Positions 35,906 through 46,707 are shown, counted from the stretch's first letter. The stretch is 64,000 nucleotides of DNA from Bin87 sp965219925 (GCA_965219925.1 OZ244795.1:4277847-4341846), one strand, 5' to 3'. The notes: generated from the sequence alone by a model not told the origin. Made by a program: numbers and translations.

Positions 35906-36590
35906 GTCGTAATCGGCCCCGGAAATTGACCTCTTGCGTGTCAGGCAAGCGCAGATTGGGATGGTCAAGGGCCACTTCATCCCTGTGAACCCCCGCCTGC
36001 AAAGATGGCCTCCGCGCCCCAAATTCCTTGTTCGCACGTCGGTTGTCTGGTGGGATCTGTTCAGAGATCCCTCTTCTCTTGCGAGGACGGTGGGTGGCCT
36101 TCAACCAGAGACTCCGTTTTCCGGAAATATCCTCACTGAACGTAATCACGCTCTAATCCTGGCCACCACTCGGTGGCAACGACGCGCCGGACTTATTTTG
36201 TTGCGTAGGGACCCTGGCGGCTTGCCGTCTGCCTTTAGCGTTCTTATCGTGCTGCTGGTGTTTTGCGGCGCACGACGGACACCTGGTCTGGCCCGGGATT
36301 GCTGGCTGGGAACAAGTCTTGCATATGCCAAAACCGCCTCGTCATAGATGCGTCGGCCTTTGACCTCGGACACCTTTTCGTCTGTGTCGCCGGACTGCGC
36401 ATTGCCTCAAATCAAATGTTACTCAACTTCGGTCGCACAAGGTCTCCTAGCGGATCCAGCCACGTAATACAAGTAGCCGACCACCACCGTCGGAAAGACT
36501 CGCCGCAACGCATCGGCGAACCCGATTTGCCCGTGCGCCGAGCCGGCATCCTCCGCCTTATTGATACTTGTTTGATTCACACAAAAGTCA
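35906..36590. other. Decayed stretch with zinc-ribbon fragment and repeats
   Basis: No intact gene. On the minus strand, 36153-36330 reads CKTCSQPAIPGQTRCPSCAA and a basic tail without a start codon, a zinc-ribbon relic. 36437-36510 resembles 29983-30040 (both contain GGATCCAGCCACG), and 36547-36600 resembles 27613-27662. Confidence 0.45.
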
Positions 36591-36974
36591 TTACGTGAAC
36601 TCAGCCGGGTAAAGAGCCCTGAGCAAAGCCGGGCCGTGGCGCAGCAGAGGATGGGCTTTCTGCCTGTCCATGGCCACCAGCAACCACCCATCGTCCAGGT
36701 CCTCGCCTTGTTGCACGATCCCGTCTACCGCGAAAAGGAATAAGAAGCTGACCACGTTCATCCGGTCGCTGGCGGTAGGAGTCAGTTCCGGCACCAGGGC
36801 CTCCAGCGCGCCGCTTGACATAGTGGCCGCCATGAAAAATAGTTCCAGCATTAGCACGAAGTACAGCGCGTTCCGCCAACTGCTGCCCGCGGCGGGTAAA
36901 AACCAGACCAGCCCCCCGAGCAGAGCATAAAACGGCGTGCTGAACAGGATGAAGGGTATGCGACACCCCCACCT
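36591..36974 (-). pseudogene. MFS_2 (GPH-type) transporter fragment
   Basis: About 90 residues match a sodium:sugar (GPH/MFS_2) transporter: DRWGCRIPFILFSTPFYALL, then NALYFVLMLELFFMAATMSS, ALVPELTPTASDRMNVVSF. The 5' part is cut by the IS21 element that starts at 36974, and the 3' part has drifted into unrelated sequence. Non-functional. Confidence 0.7.
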
Positions 36975-36986
36975 GTCCCGCGTCAA

Positions 36987-37786
36987 CTATATTTGCCGGT
37001 TCACCTCCTTGGCCTGGACGCGTTGCTGGGCTGCGTTGGTGCGGTAGCTGTGGACGTCAAACTCCAGGATGACGGAGTGGTGCACGACCCGGTCAATCGC
37101 CGCGGCGGTGGCCATGGGGTTGGCGAAGATGCGCTCCCACTCCGAGAAGACCAGGTTTGACGTGATGCCCAACGATCTGCGCTCGTAGCGTTCGGCGATG
37201 AGGGTGAAGAGTACCTCGGATTCCTCGGCGCCCTGGGGCAGGTAGCCCAGGTCGTCGAGGAGCAGGAAGTCGAAGTTGTCCAACTTGCGCAGCTGGCGGA
37301 GCAGGTCCAGGTCGCGTTTGGCGGCGAGGAGTTCCCCTGCCTACGCAGGGGCAGGCTCTGCACCAGGCGGTAGGCGGGAGCGAAAAGGACGGAATGGCCG
37401 GCTTCCACCAGGCGGTGGCCCAGGGCGCACAGGGCGTGGGTCTTGCCGGTGCCGGGCAGCCCAAAAGCCAGCACGTTGACGCCGCGCTCCACGAAGCTGC
37501 CCTGGGCCAGCTGGTCCAGTTGCTGGCGCAAGGCCAAAGGCATCCGGTCATGCTCGAAGATTTCCCAAGTCTTGCCCGAGGGCAGCCTGGATTCTCGGCG
37601 CAGCCGGTTGATGCGTCGGTGGCGGCGATCCTCGGCTTCCTGTTCCAGTACCTCCAGGAGTATGGGCAGAGCGTCGCCGTGTCCAGCGGCGGTGAAACGG
37701 GCCACCGACTGGGCGCCCATGGTGGGCAGCTTGAATTGACCGCACAGCTGGCCGATGCGTTCCTGCATCACGCTGGTGTCCGTCAT
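36987..37786 (-). pseudogene. istB: IstB helper ATPase, broken by palindromic insert
   Basis: The IS21 AAA+ helper. The first frame has IGQLCGQFKLPTMGAQSVAR and the P-loop FGLPGTGKTHALCALGHRLV, then runs into a 27-bp palindrome (37334-37360). The true frame resumes after it with FDFLLLDDLGYLPQGAEESE (Walker B) and LGITSNLVFSEWERIF. Removing 23 bases restores YRLVQELLAAKRDL. ATG 37786 overlaps the istA stop (ATGA). Confidence 0.85.
37334..37360. repeat. Palindromic insert 1, in istB
   Basis: Stem CCCCTGC/GCAGGGG, loop CTAC, constant tail GCAGGCTCTG. Related inserts are at 39692, 45560 and 61115. It breaks the istB frame. Confidence 0.85.
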
Positions 37787-39298
37787 GCGCACACTCCCGC
37801 CGCAACCAGGCTGACCGTGAGCAGGCGGTCGTAGATTTTCAGGTCAGGCTGGCCGGACAGGGTGAGCGCCGGGGCTTCGGGCACCTTGGGCTCGGCCAGG
37901 TCCCGCACCTCCGCGTAGTCGAAGGACTCACCCGCCTCCAGCAGTAACGACAGCGCGCTGTCCACCGTGGCTTCCATGGTGGTCGCCGCCAGGTGCAGGA
38001 TCCGCACGTACTCCACGTCGGCACGCTCCCCACGCCATTCCGTGAGCGCGTCGTAGGTCAGCCTGAAGTGCATGGTGGGAAACAGCTGCTCCCGGAAGCG
38101 GTAGCGGGCGGCGGTAGCGGGCGAAGGCACCAGGCTTGCGCACCAATGAGCCGATGACGTGGCGGTAATTGACGTTGGCTTCCCCCTCGCCACGCACCCG
38201 TGCCATGCGTTCCACCAGGTGGCCCTTGTAGTACACTTCCGCCCAGTCGGCGTACAGACGGATCTGCACCTCCTTGCCGATGAGGCGGGAGGGCACGCTG
38301 TAGCTATGTCCCGCTACCTGGATGGTGCACCACTTGCGCACCTTGGACTGGTAGTTGACGTATTCCGGCACCGGGGCTGGGGGCAGGGAACGTAGGCAAA
38401 GCATCTCCTTCTCCAGCTTCCCCTCCACCAGGCGATTGCGTCTCTCCACCATCTGCCGGACGAAGCTGGCGTAGGCGTCGACAGTGTCAAAATCACGGCT
38501 GCCCCGTAGGATGAGGGCTTGGTCGATGGCGTCCTTCAAGCGGTAGTGAGCGTGCTCGGCGACGCCGTTTTCATGGCTCTGGCCGGGATTGATGCGGGTG
38601 GAGCGGAGGCTGTAGTGGTCCAGCAGGGCGGCGTAATTGTCGTTAAGAGCGCGGCCGCGGCTGCTGCGCAATTCGTGGGTGGCAGCCGAGGTATTGTCGC
38701 TGCGCACCACCTCTGGAACGCCGCCCAGAGTCCAGAGGGCATTCTGCAATCCCTGCTGCAACGCCAGGAAGGTCTCACCGGCGGCGACTTCAGCGTAGCG
38801 CCACCCCGAGTGGCTGAGTATCAGCTGGAACAGCAGGTGGGGGTAGGACTGTCCAGCGATGGTCACCTTGAGTTCCCCGCAGTGGGTGAAGTCGAACTGG
38901 GCCTCCCGTCCCGGCGGATGCACCTGGGGGAAGTACACCTCCTGATCCGGACCATGCAGCGCCCGCCAATCCTGTAATCGTCGTTGCAGCGTCCGCAGCT
39001 GGGATGCGCTGAACCGGCCAGGATGCTGCTCGGCCAGCCAGTCGATAATTGTCGTTGCCTTCAGCTTGCCCGTCGGATCATTCCGCAGCAGCGGCTCAAT
39101 CTCATCCTCCCACACCCCGTCGAAGGGATCGGGCCTAGTGCGCCACCGATGCTCCGGTTTCGCCTGCGACGGCAAGGCGCCGCACTGCCACTTGCGCGCT
39201 GAACGCACGCTCATCCCAGCCTTGGCCGCTGCCGTTTCCTGTGTCTTGCCTTCCATACGTTTCTGCCTCAATAGCCTGGTTTGTCGGTCTGTAATCAA
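37783..39298 (-). pseudogene. istA: IstA transposase, frameshifted by 13-bp duplication
   Basis: The IS21 DDE transposase. It has an N-terminal HTH (GKTQETAAAKAGMSVRSARK), and its catalytic core includes AQFDFTHCGELKVTIAGQ, PEVVRSDNTSAATHEL and INPGQSHENGVAEHAH. At 38098-38123 GCGGTAGCGGGCG is present twice in tandem; dropping one copy restores ARYRFREQLFPTMHFR and the remaining C-terminus (YEWRGERADVEYVRI-like region to TVSLVAAGVCA). Otherwise full length. Confidence 0.85.
38098..38123. repeat. 13-bp tandem duplication in istA
   Basis: GCGGTAGCGGGCG repeated exactly twice, shifting the istA frame by one. Confidence 0.9.
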
Positions 39299-39541
39299 CG
39301 GTACCTCCGTACCAAATGATTACCCTTCTATCGACCGGCAAAAATAGTCGTCGCTACCGGCAGGACCAATTGTCGTTAGCCTCAATCCACCGAAAAGATG
39401 AGTGTCGCGGCGTGCTGAAGGGGTAAGAAAGTGCTCCTGTGCTTCGGGGATAATGGTTTTGGAAAGACAAAACCGACCCGAGACCAGGAGCACCCAATAA
39501 ATGCTACCACGCAACGACCCAGACCGGATCCAAGTCACCTT

Positions 39542-39580
39542 TGACGACCACCGCTGACGACCACCGCTGACGACCACCGC
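39542..39580. repeat. 13-bp unit in three tandem copies
   Basis: TGACGACCACCGC three times in a row near the start of the IS1380 transposase. Two extra copies add 26 bases and a stop codon. Confidence 0.9.
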
Positions 39581-39691
39581 CTGGTGGCCAATGCTGGGCT
39601 GGCTGGCGGCGACTGCATTGACGACGCCGACGTGCTGCGCACCGGCGGGACGGCTAGTGCCATCGGCTGCGTGGTCAAGGCGCCATCCACC

Positions 39692-39716
39692 CCCCGCTTT
39701 CGCGAGGGCAGGCTCT
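39692..39716. repeat. Palindromic insert 2, in IS1380 transposase
   Basis: CCCCGC...GAGGGCAGGCTCTG, lying between codons for APST and GTFLRSF-like sequence. It carries the same constant tail as the other three inserts and shifts the frame. Confidence 0.8.
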
Positions 39717-40548
39717 GGGGACCTTTCTGCGCAGCTTCCGGTGGGGCCACGTCCGCCAGCTGGATCGGGTCAGCCGTGAGTTGTTGGCACGGGCCTGGTC
39801 GGCTGGGGCCGGACCCGGCGACGGGCCGTTGACCATCGACCTGGACTCCACCATCTGCGAGACATACGGGGTGTGCAAGGAGGGGGCGCGATCACGGCTA
39901 CACCGGCCAGCGAGGCTATCACTCACTGCTGGCCATTGCCGCCGGAACCGGCGACGTGCTGATGGCTCGGCTGCGCAAGGGCCGCGCCAACACCGTTCGG
40001 GGCGCCGCCCACTTCCTGCGCGAGACGGTGGGGCGGGTACGCTACGCTGGCGCCAGAGCGCAACTCACGGTGCGGGCCGACAGCGGCTTCTATACCCACG
40101 CCATTGTCGCCGTCTGCCGTGAGATGGATGTCCGCTACTCCATCACCATCCGCCAGCACGCCCGCCTGCACCAACTCATCGAGGCCATACCCGAGGAAGA
40201 CTGGACGCCCATACCCTATTGGATGGACGGGGCCGCCGACGTGGCTGAGACCACCTATACGCCTTTCGACACCAAGCCCGACGCCGCGCCGGTGCGCCTC
40301 ATCGTCCGCCGGGTGCAGCCCACGCCCGGTTCCCAACTGGCGCTGTTCGCCAACTACAGCTATCACGCCTTCATCACCGACCGGGAGGGAGACACCCTGG
40401 AACTGGAGGCCGACCATCGGCGCCACGCCGAGATCGAGAACGCCATCCGAGACCTCAAGTACGGCGTCGGGCTCAACCATCTCCCCTCAGGCCGCTTCGC
40501 CGCCAACGGCGCCTGGCTGGCTGTACAGGTCATGGCGCACAATCTTGT

Positions 40549-41697
40549 ATGGTACGTAGGGATGCGACAGACCGATCCAACCTGGGTTGAAGAAAACCGT
40601 GGGCCAGCCTGGTCGTCGCATCCTATCCTGATAGAGCCCGAACAGTTGCCCGGGCCGATTGCGCCCGCATCATGCAAGGAAGGGCCGACAAGGAAGGGCC
40701 GACGTTCACACAGGAGGTACCGATGGAAGGAGAACCGAGATTCGTAGGCATTGATGTCTCAAAGGCGCAGGTGGACGTTGCAGTCCGGCCTACGGGACAG
40801 AGATGGGTCGTGTCCTATGACGAGACCGGAATCAAGGAATTGGTCTCCCGGATGGTGGACCTACGTCTGGCCATGGTGTTGCTGGAGGCAACGGGTGGTC
40901 TGGAACTGCCGTTGGTGGCCGCACTCGCTGCTGCGGCTCTGCCGGTGGTGGTGGTCAACCCTCGCCAGGTTCGCGACTTCGCCAGGGCCACCGGGACGCT
41001 GGCCAAGACCGACTCTCTCGATGCGGCGGTGCTGGCCCACTTCGCTGACGCCGTTCGTCCCTCGGTGCGCCCTCTCAGAGACGCGGAGAGCCAGGTCCTC
41101 AACTCGCTGACTGCCCGCAGGCACCAGGTGTTGACCATGCTGGTCTCCGAGAAGAACCGGCTGGGTACTGCCATCAGCGCGGTGCGTCCCCGCATCGAAG
41201 CCTATATCGCCTGGTTGGAACAGGAGTTGAGCGACTTGGACAAGGAGTTAAGGCAGTCGCTGCGTCGAAGTCCAGTATGGCGCGAGAAGGACGACCTTCT
41301 GCGCACCGTTCCCGGCGTGGGGGAGCAGCTCTCTCTCACCCTGCTGGCCGACCTGCCCGAGTTGGGCACTCTGGACCGACGGCAGATCGCGGCCTTAGTG
41401 GGCGTGGCGCCCTTCAACCGAGACAGCGGTACCCTGCGAGGCCGACGCGCCGTCTGGGGCGGACGCTCCCGGGTTCGGGGTGTTCTCTACATGGGGACGC
41501 TGACCGCGACCCGTTTCAATCCCGTCATCAGCGACTTCTACCAGAGGCTGCTGGCGGCCGGCAAGCCGAAGAAAGTGGCCTTGGTCGCTTGCATGCGTAA
41601 ACTGCTCACCATCCTAAACGCCATGGTCAAGGATAGCTCTCCATGGCGTGGTTCGTGTCCCGCAGAAATTGCCCATCCTGCTTGACAGCCAACACAG
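40549..41697 (+). mobile_element. IS110-family element inserted in IS1380
   Basis: The borders are inferred from where the IS1380 protein stops (VMAHNL) and resumes (LARWTARLGLG). IS110 elements lack terminal inverted repeats, and none is seen. Confidence 0.7.
40723..41685 (+). CDS. IS110-family transposase (DEDD), intact
   Basis: A 320-residue transposase that looks intact. The N-terminal RuvC-like DEDD domain starts FVGIDVSKAQVDVAV and includes LEATGGLELPLVAAL and ATGTLAKTDSLDAAVLAHFA. The C-terminal domain has LLRTVPGVGEQLSLTLLADL, QIAALVGVAPFNRDSG and the Ser-region LYMGTLTATRFNP. ATG 40723 is chosen for CAGGAGGT six bases upstream. IS110 enzymes are guided by a bridge RNA from the element's non-coding end, here probably 40549-40722. 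Confidence 0.92.
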   Translation: MEGEPRFVGIDVSKAQVDVAVRPTGQRWVVSYDETGIKELVSRMVDLRLAMVLLEATGGLELPLVAALAAAALPVVVVNPRQVRDFARATGTLAKTDSLDAAVLAHFADAVRPSVRPLRDAESQVLNSLTARRHQVLTMLVSEKNRLGTAISAVRPRIEAYIAWLEQELSDLDKELRQSLRRSPVWREKDDLLRTVPGVGEQLSLTLLADLPELGTLDRRQIAALVGVAPFNRDSGTLRGRRAVWGGRSRVRGVLYMGTLTATRFNPVISDFYQRLLAAGKPKKVALVACMRKLLTILNAMVKDSSPWRGSCPAEIAHPA

Positions 41698-42166
41698 TTG
41701 CTGGCCCGCTGGACAGCGCGGCTCGGTCTGGGTGCGCAGATCGTAACCACCAAGACCCTCCGGCGACGCTTCTTATCCCTGGCCGGACGGCTTACCCACT
41801 CGGCCCGCCGCCTCACTTTGCATCTGCCCCAGCGTTGGCCCTGGGAAAACCAGTTCAGTGGTGCCCTGGCGCGACTGCGGCCATCCCACTCCCGGCCTGA
41901 CGGCGCCGTCGTCGCCGGATCCACTCACCGGGCAACCCATCGTCCCCGCCAACTCGCAGCAACTCGGTCCGCGAGGGATACTTCCTGCCTACCGCCTATC
42001 GATCCCGCCCCCCATGGCCGCCCGGCCGCCAACATCCCCTGTCCTGGCTATCGCACCCTGCACGCAGCCATATCTATTGGAATCAAGCCCTCACCGTCTC
42101 TTTCCCTTGCTTCTCATCCCTTCTCTGACCAGCATAGCTACATCCCTTCGGTGGATTCGGGTTTAC

Positions 42167-42337
42167 GCTGACGGCGGAGAGGGACGGGTTCCAATCGAGG
42201 GCCAGTTCGAGCGTTTATTGATCAGTTGTGGCTGTCGGGTCAGACCCTACCAGCGCCTCCAACACAAACCAACGGTATTCGTACCCACAATAGGCGCCGC
42301 ACACCGCCATTTCATGTTATTGAACGTAGCGCGTGCA
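42167..42337. other. Short spacer between IS1380 and ptuB
   Basis: No gene or clear signal seen. Confidence 0.4.
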
Positions 42338-43063
42338 CTACTGGTTTGCAGGCGAGGCTTGCAAATGGGCTCGGTATGCCCTGGCGTAACTCGAAAATGG
42401 GCTGGACCGTTTGGTGAATTCCTCAAGCAGTTTCGGCAGGCCTTTTTGTGGATTGTTGCGGATTTTCCGGTCAATGTCGCGATTTTTCCCCTTGCGAACT
42501 CGGCACAATTCGTCGCTGTTAAGCTTGCAATCGCAAATTGTCTGATTAATCTGCGCCTTCAACGCCTCGTCGTTGATACAACTATGCGCGCGTATTTTGC
42601 CCGTCCTGATATCGTAGTCAAAATAACCTGAGGAACATGGGTCAGCTGGACTGATATATCCACCTATATGTTCAGGGAATTTGTCACTTTTCTTTTTATT
42701 GCATAGGTGGCAAGCGTACATCAAATTGTCCCATTTGAATGTGAGGTGCTTATACCGACTGCGCGGTCGGAAATGGTCGATTTCAGGACGAGCGCGTTTA
42801 GTGTCGGTACTTCCTTCACAGTAAGCGCATATGGGAAACTCGTCCCACTTGCGGACGCCCCTGCGGCGACTCCGAGCGCCCCCACCGAATTTTTGAGCCA
42901 GTTCATGCTTGAGTGCATTGATCTTTCCCGGCCCAATTCCATTTCGCTCGCAACCGCTGACTTCGATATGGTTCATCTCACACCATTCGAGACCTGCCTT
43001 CTCAAACTCGTTTGGATCGCCCTGCAGAAATTCAGGACCCGGTCCATGGTTGATGTAGTGCAT
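42338..43063 (-). CDS. ptuB: Septu protein PtuB, HNH endonuclease
   Basis: A 241-residue HNH nuclease, the effector of the Septu anti-phage system. The core reads FPICAYCEGSTDTKRARPEI then DHFRPRSRYKHLTFKWDNL and ACHLCNKKKSD: zinc CxxC pairs and the Asp-His of the HNH motif. The N-terminus (MHYINHGPGPEFL) and C-terminal helix are usual for PtuB. It follows ptuA after 26 bases with GGTGG before the ATG. The gene is intact, but its partner ptuA is broken. Confidence 0.85.
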   Translation of the reverse strand: MHYINHGPGPEFLQGDPNEFEKAGLEWCEMNHIEVSGCERNGIGPGKINALKHELAQKFGGGARSRRRGVRKWDEFPICAYCEGSTDTKRARPEIDHFRPRSRYKHLTFKWDNLMYACHLCNKKKSDKFPEHIGGYISPADPCSSGYFDYDIRTGKIRAHSCINDEALKAQINQTICDCKLNSDELCRVRKGKNRDIDRKIRNNPQKGLPKLLEEFTKRSSPFSSYARAYRAHLQASPANQ

Positions 43064-43089
43064 TGCATTTCACCACCTTGTTCAGTTGA

Positions 43090-44945
43090 TTAATCGTCTA
43101 GCAAGTCTTCTCCCGACCGCTCCGCGAGCTCCCACAAAATCTCCTCGAGTTCCGCGATATAACGTGCTCGCTCAGCGATCGCGCGTCCCTGAAACTCAAG
43201 GTTCGGGCTAACTTGCTCGTCCAGATGTTCAATCTGGTCTTCCCACCATTCGAGTGCTGCTCCGCTCAAAGTAGGGAGCCGTTCCAACCATCCCAGTGCG
43301 ACCAGATTATCCATTGACGACCGCGATTCGGTCCCTGAAAGTTCCGAAATTCGTGCCTGACGCCAATCTTCCGCTGCCATTCCCTCTTCAGGCTCTTGCT
43401 CGCGTAGCCATCTCAGCACAGCAGCGGCAACCGCGGTGTCTTCGTCGGTCGGGTCAGCCACTTCCATAAACGCGCGCAGGATATCCTCCACGGTCCAACC
43501 CACGATATCCTCGTCGCTCGTTTCAGCGCGTACTAATCCTGCTTCATTACGGAACATCCGATGCACTTGCCCCGCCTGGCGGCCGGCGACCACAAACGGC
43601 GAATGGGTGGTGGCAATCAGTTGCATTCGGGGAAAGGTTTCCAACAGCGCCGGAATTACGCGCCGCTGCCAGGCCGGGTGCAAGTGATTCTCGACTCGTC
43701 GATCAGCAGGATAAACGGCATACGCCGCCACTCGTCAGGGGCTTCATCAGGCAACGGAGTAGGGTCGGCGCAGTAGTCTAGCGGTGCTCCCTGGTCGCGG
43801 TATTCTTCCCAAGACAGCGACTCCTCGGTAAGCCCCGGAATGCTTTCCTCGGCGTAGCCTGGCGGAGAACCATTCTCGGCATACTGTTCTGGTGTTAACC
43901 TTTCATCCCCTTGACCATCTTCACTCACGTAATGAACGAATTGCCTAATCCGGTGGTATCTGTGATGGGTTAGCCGCCGCCGGTGCGTGGCGACAAAGAA
44001 GTCGTGCAGTTCAGCGACCAAATGCCAAATCCACATCAACGGTCCTTGAGTGCCGGCGCTCAATTCACCAATGGTCATCGGTTCGTCGCTGCGGTCGTAG
44101 GTGTGTGGACGCCAGTGGGCATAGCCAACCTGTTGAATACCCCTCTCTGCCTGCAAACCCGATTCCGTAGAGTGTGAATGTTCCGAAAGCGTTTCCGGCT
44201 TCAGAATGTCACTGCAGATTCGCGCGGCTCAGGTGATCATAGTCTCAAGCAGGGCATCCTTTCTGGCCGACGCTGCGTCGCGGAGTTTCGGCCAAAGTAC
44301 GTAGCTTTCCCACTCGTCGAAACTCTCGCCTGGACTGCTTGTGCGCATTCCAACCTTCCGGAGCTCTTCATTGGTCATGCTTGCCCGATCCGCGGCCAGA
44401 TTAGGGTTTTCGAACCTCTCCATATTTCTAAAAGCCCGTCGGCTATCAAAAACGTTGTCGCTGACCGTGTCTTCACTCAGGACATACGCCGATACGATGT
44501 CATCTTTTCGGGGAAATGGTAGTCGCGTGGCGGGTATATACACGAACGGGATTTTAAGGTGTGGCGGCACATCGTTTTCCCGCTCTACATAAGCCAACCA
44601 ACCTCCAGTAATGAAGTATTCGTAGTCGTAGGCCAACTGCTGGAATTGGTGATCATGATAATCTGATACCACCCATCGATCGGGACGTCCATGTGGTACT
44701 TGGGCACTGGCAATTTCCCTAAGTTCGTGTTGCAGCTCGAGCTGTACGGATCGGTTGCTGAACGGAGACCCTGACCAGCATTCCGGGTTTTTGAGCGACG
44801 CGATGATTGTTCGGAGCACGGTGCTCTTGCCGCATCCGTTGGGTCCTATCAGGAGGTTTACCCTGGGGTTCAACGTCAGGTCCATCGCGTCGCTGATGGG
44901 CGGAATACCCTCAATGTGAATGCTGTCAATTCTGTTGGTTGGCAT
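43090..44945 (-). pseudogene. ptuA: Septu ATPase PtuA, stop codon plus frameshift
   Basis: The ABC-type ATPase partner of PtuB. From ATG 44945 it has the P-loop LLIGPNGCGKSTVLRTI, then an in-frame TGA at 44229-44231. The same frame continues past it (SGLQAERGIQQVGYAHW, MTIGELSAGTQGPLMW as signature) to Walker B FILLIDE. One base is missing there (~43691); the next frame reads VENHLHPAWQRRVIPALLET and IATTHSPFVVAGR to the end. Correcting two sites gives about 618 residues, a normal PtuA. Either a recent pseudogene or assembly errors. Confidence 0.85.
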
Positions 44946-45070
44946 AAAACACCTGTCTAAAACCTGCGCAAATCCACTGCCGGAGCAGCCGGTTACGTTT
45001 CGCCCGGTCGGCTGCTTGATGGTAGTGTGGCAGACACCCCCAGTCAATTCTGACGTTGACTGGTAACAGT

Positions 45071-46470
45071 TCAGAGTTGAGGGGAAGAGAGTAGTTGCTG
45101 ACAGGCGGCGAGGGGATTTAGTCCTTGGGCGTGCCAGGTGCCGAATAAGGAGGCCAGGGTCATCTTGCTGTTGCTGCCCCGTTCCGACCGGGTGCCGCCG
45201 CTGACCTTGCGGCTGACGACCAGATGGCGCAGGCTGCGTTCGGCGGCGTTGTTGTCTGAAGGTACTGCGGGTTCGGCCACGAAGACGAAGAGTTCCCCGT
45301 ATCCAGTACGGGGCAGGCTTTTGAGGTGGCGCTCGATGCGTCGGCACAGCTTGGCCTGGGTTGCCGACGGGTCGTGCCGGAAGGGCTGGCAGAGGGCCAG
45401 CAGTTGTCGTTCCAGGGCCAGTTGGGCGGTGCACCGCCGCTTGGCCTGGGGATGAGTGAAGGCTTTGGACCGGTCGTAAATCCCGTGGACGGCGTCGGCC
45501 CACCTGGCCAGTGGCGCATCATCGGGGTAGAGGGTTCGCTGGTCATGGATGTCCCGCAGCAGAGCCTGCCCCTGGCTTGAACAGGGGTGGGCCCAGCAGC
45601 GCTGCTGGGGGCCGTCATAATGGTGGTAGGCAGCGTAGAAATCGCTGACCAGCACTCCGGAGAACGACTCGCCCAGCGCTTCGTCCACCACCGCCTTGCC
45701 CCGACCCCGCCGCAGGAAGTAGCGTTCGGTGGGGGTGCTGAAAGTCCACACGTAGCCGTTGGCCCCGTGCTGACGCCAGCCGGTTTCGTCGGCGTGGACC
45801 ACCGGGCTGGCGCGGATGAGGTCCAGGCTCGCGGCCACTGCCGGTTGGGCCCGCTGCGCCGTGCGATGGATGGCGCTCACGATGGCTCCCACGCTGAGGC
45901 GCAACTGATGCACGGTGTCCAGATACCACTGGACGCTGCGGAGGGGCAGCCGCCCCTCCGCAGCGTGGCGATCAGGCTGAGCAGGTTGACGCCGAGGCGC
46001 TGCTGGCCCAGGACCACGCCGTCCAGTTCCGCCGGAGGTGTGCAGCGCCGTCGACACCCGGGGCAGATCCGGGCCATATAGACGTGCTCGGTAACTTCCG
46101 CTGGAACTTGGGGCAACTCGATGACCTCCCGGGTGCGGTGGGTCCAGCCGCCGGACAACTGGGTTCCGCAGTCGGGACAGCGCTCCACCACATGCTCCAC
46201 GCGTCGCGTGGGCGTCATGCGGCGGCGGGCAAAGCCGTGGGGTCGCTACTTGCGGGGCCCCTGCTGCGCTGAGGGCTTCCGGCCCGATTTCGCCTTGAGG
46301 CCGGGCATTCGGGGCGGGCCGTCCGGTTTCGCCTGGCCTTCCAGTTCGGCAATCCGCCGCTGCAACCGCTCAATCACCCGCTGCTGTTCCAGAACGGTGG
46401 CCTGCAGTTGGGCGATGATGGCGATGAGAACATCGCGGTCGGCGGTGGTGAGGTCAACTTCAGTATTCAT
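45071..46470 (-). pseudogene. IS66 transposase (TnpC-like), frameshifted
   Basis: Frame pieces in order: a coiled coil (DVLIAIIAQLQATVLEQQRV); a zinc finger (RCPDCGTQLSGG ... ARICPGCRRRCTPP); and the DDE domain (VVHADETGWRQHGANGYVWT, LVSDFYAAYHHYDGPQQRCW, PSDNNAAERSLRHLVVSRKV). Shifts occur near 46220 and at a 32-base palindrome (45934-45965). A 27-bp palindromic insert (45560-45587) lies in frame between CWAH and LRDIHDQ, adding nine residues. Confidence 0.85.
45560..45587. repeat. Palindromic insert 3, in frame in IS66 transposase
   Basis: Stem CCCCTG/CAGGGG, loop of seven, tail CAGGCTCTG. It splits the conserved WAH-LRDI motif and adds nine codons without shifting the frame. Confidence 0.85.
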
Positions 46471-46707
46471 GCCCTGTATATGACATAACCACCGCCACCC
46501 GTGCCAGCCTGCGGCAACCCGCCTTCGGCCAATTCACCTCATCAAGTCTGAACTGTTACGTACCGTGGAACAGTGTTGACTGGACAACCCGGTTATGACA
46601 TAACTTTGGTATTACGCAACAAGGCCACTCAGAACCCTCGACCCACCGGAAACCGGGATTACCGCCTCCCGCCTCGGCATTAACCGCGAGGAAATGGCGT
46701 CGAAAGT

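Larger units (their letters stand above)
36974..39362 (-). mobile_element. IS21-family element, degenerate
   Basis: The ends share TGTC/TGCC then ACTATNTTTGCCGGT (36974-37002 and the complement of 39331-39362). It carries istA and istB in the usual overlapping order, both frameshifted, so it is immobile. Confidence 0.8.
39501..41895 (+). pseudogene. IS1380 transposase, multiply broken
   Basis: From ATG 39501 (GGAG upstream), fragments in shifting frames rebuild an IS1380 DDE transposase: QVTFDDHR, LAGGDCIDDADVLRTGGTAS, GDGPLTIDLDSTICETYG, ARLRKGRANTVRGAAHFLRE, LTVRADSGFYTHAIVAVCRE, DHRRHAEIENAIRDLKYGVG, and after the IS110 ARLGLGAQIVTTKTLRRRFL and LPQRWPWENQF. Lesions: a 13-bp unit tripled at 39542-39580, a palindromic insert at 39692-39716, a one-base shift near 39890 and the IS110 insertion. 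Confidence 0.85.
39375..42166 (+). mobile_element. IS1380-family element split by an IS110
   Basis: The ends share AATCCACCGAA (left near 39384, right as its complement near 42146). The transposase gene is broken several times, and an IS110 element (about 40549-41697) sits inside it. A second, partial copy of the same IS end lies at 51669-52104. Confidence 0.75.
45063..46559 (-). mobile_element. IS66-family element, tnpC only
   Basis: Inverted ends GTAACAGTTCAGA (45063-45075) and its complement (46547-46559). Only the large transposase is present; no tnpA/tnpB accessory genes. Confidence 0.8.

Noticed and set aside
45934..45965. 32-base perfect palindrome in the IS66 transposase as a fifth mobile insert
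   Set aside because: It lacks the GGGCAGGCTCTG tail and its bases largely match normal coding for TLR-EGRLPLRSV; a few lost bases explain the shift.
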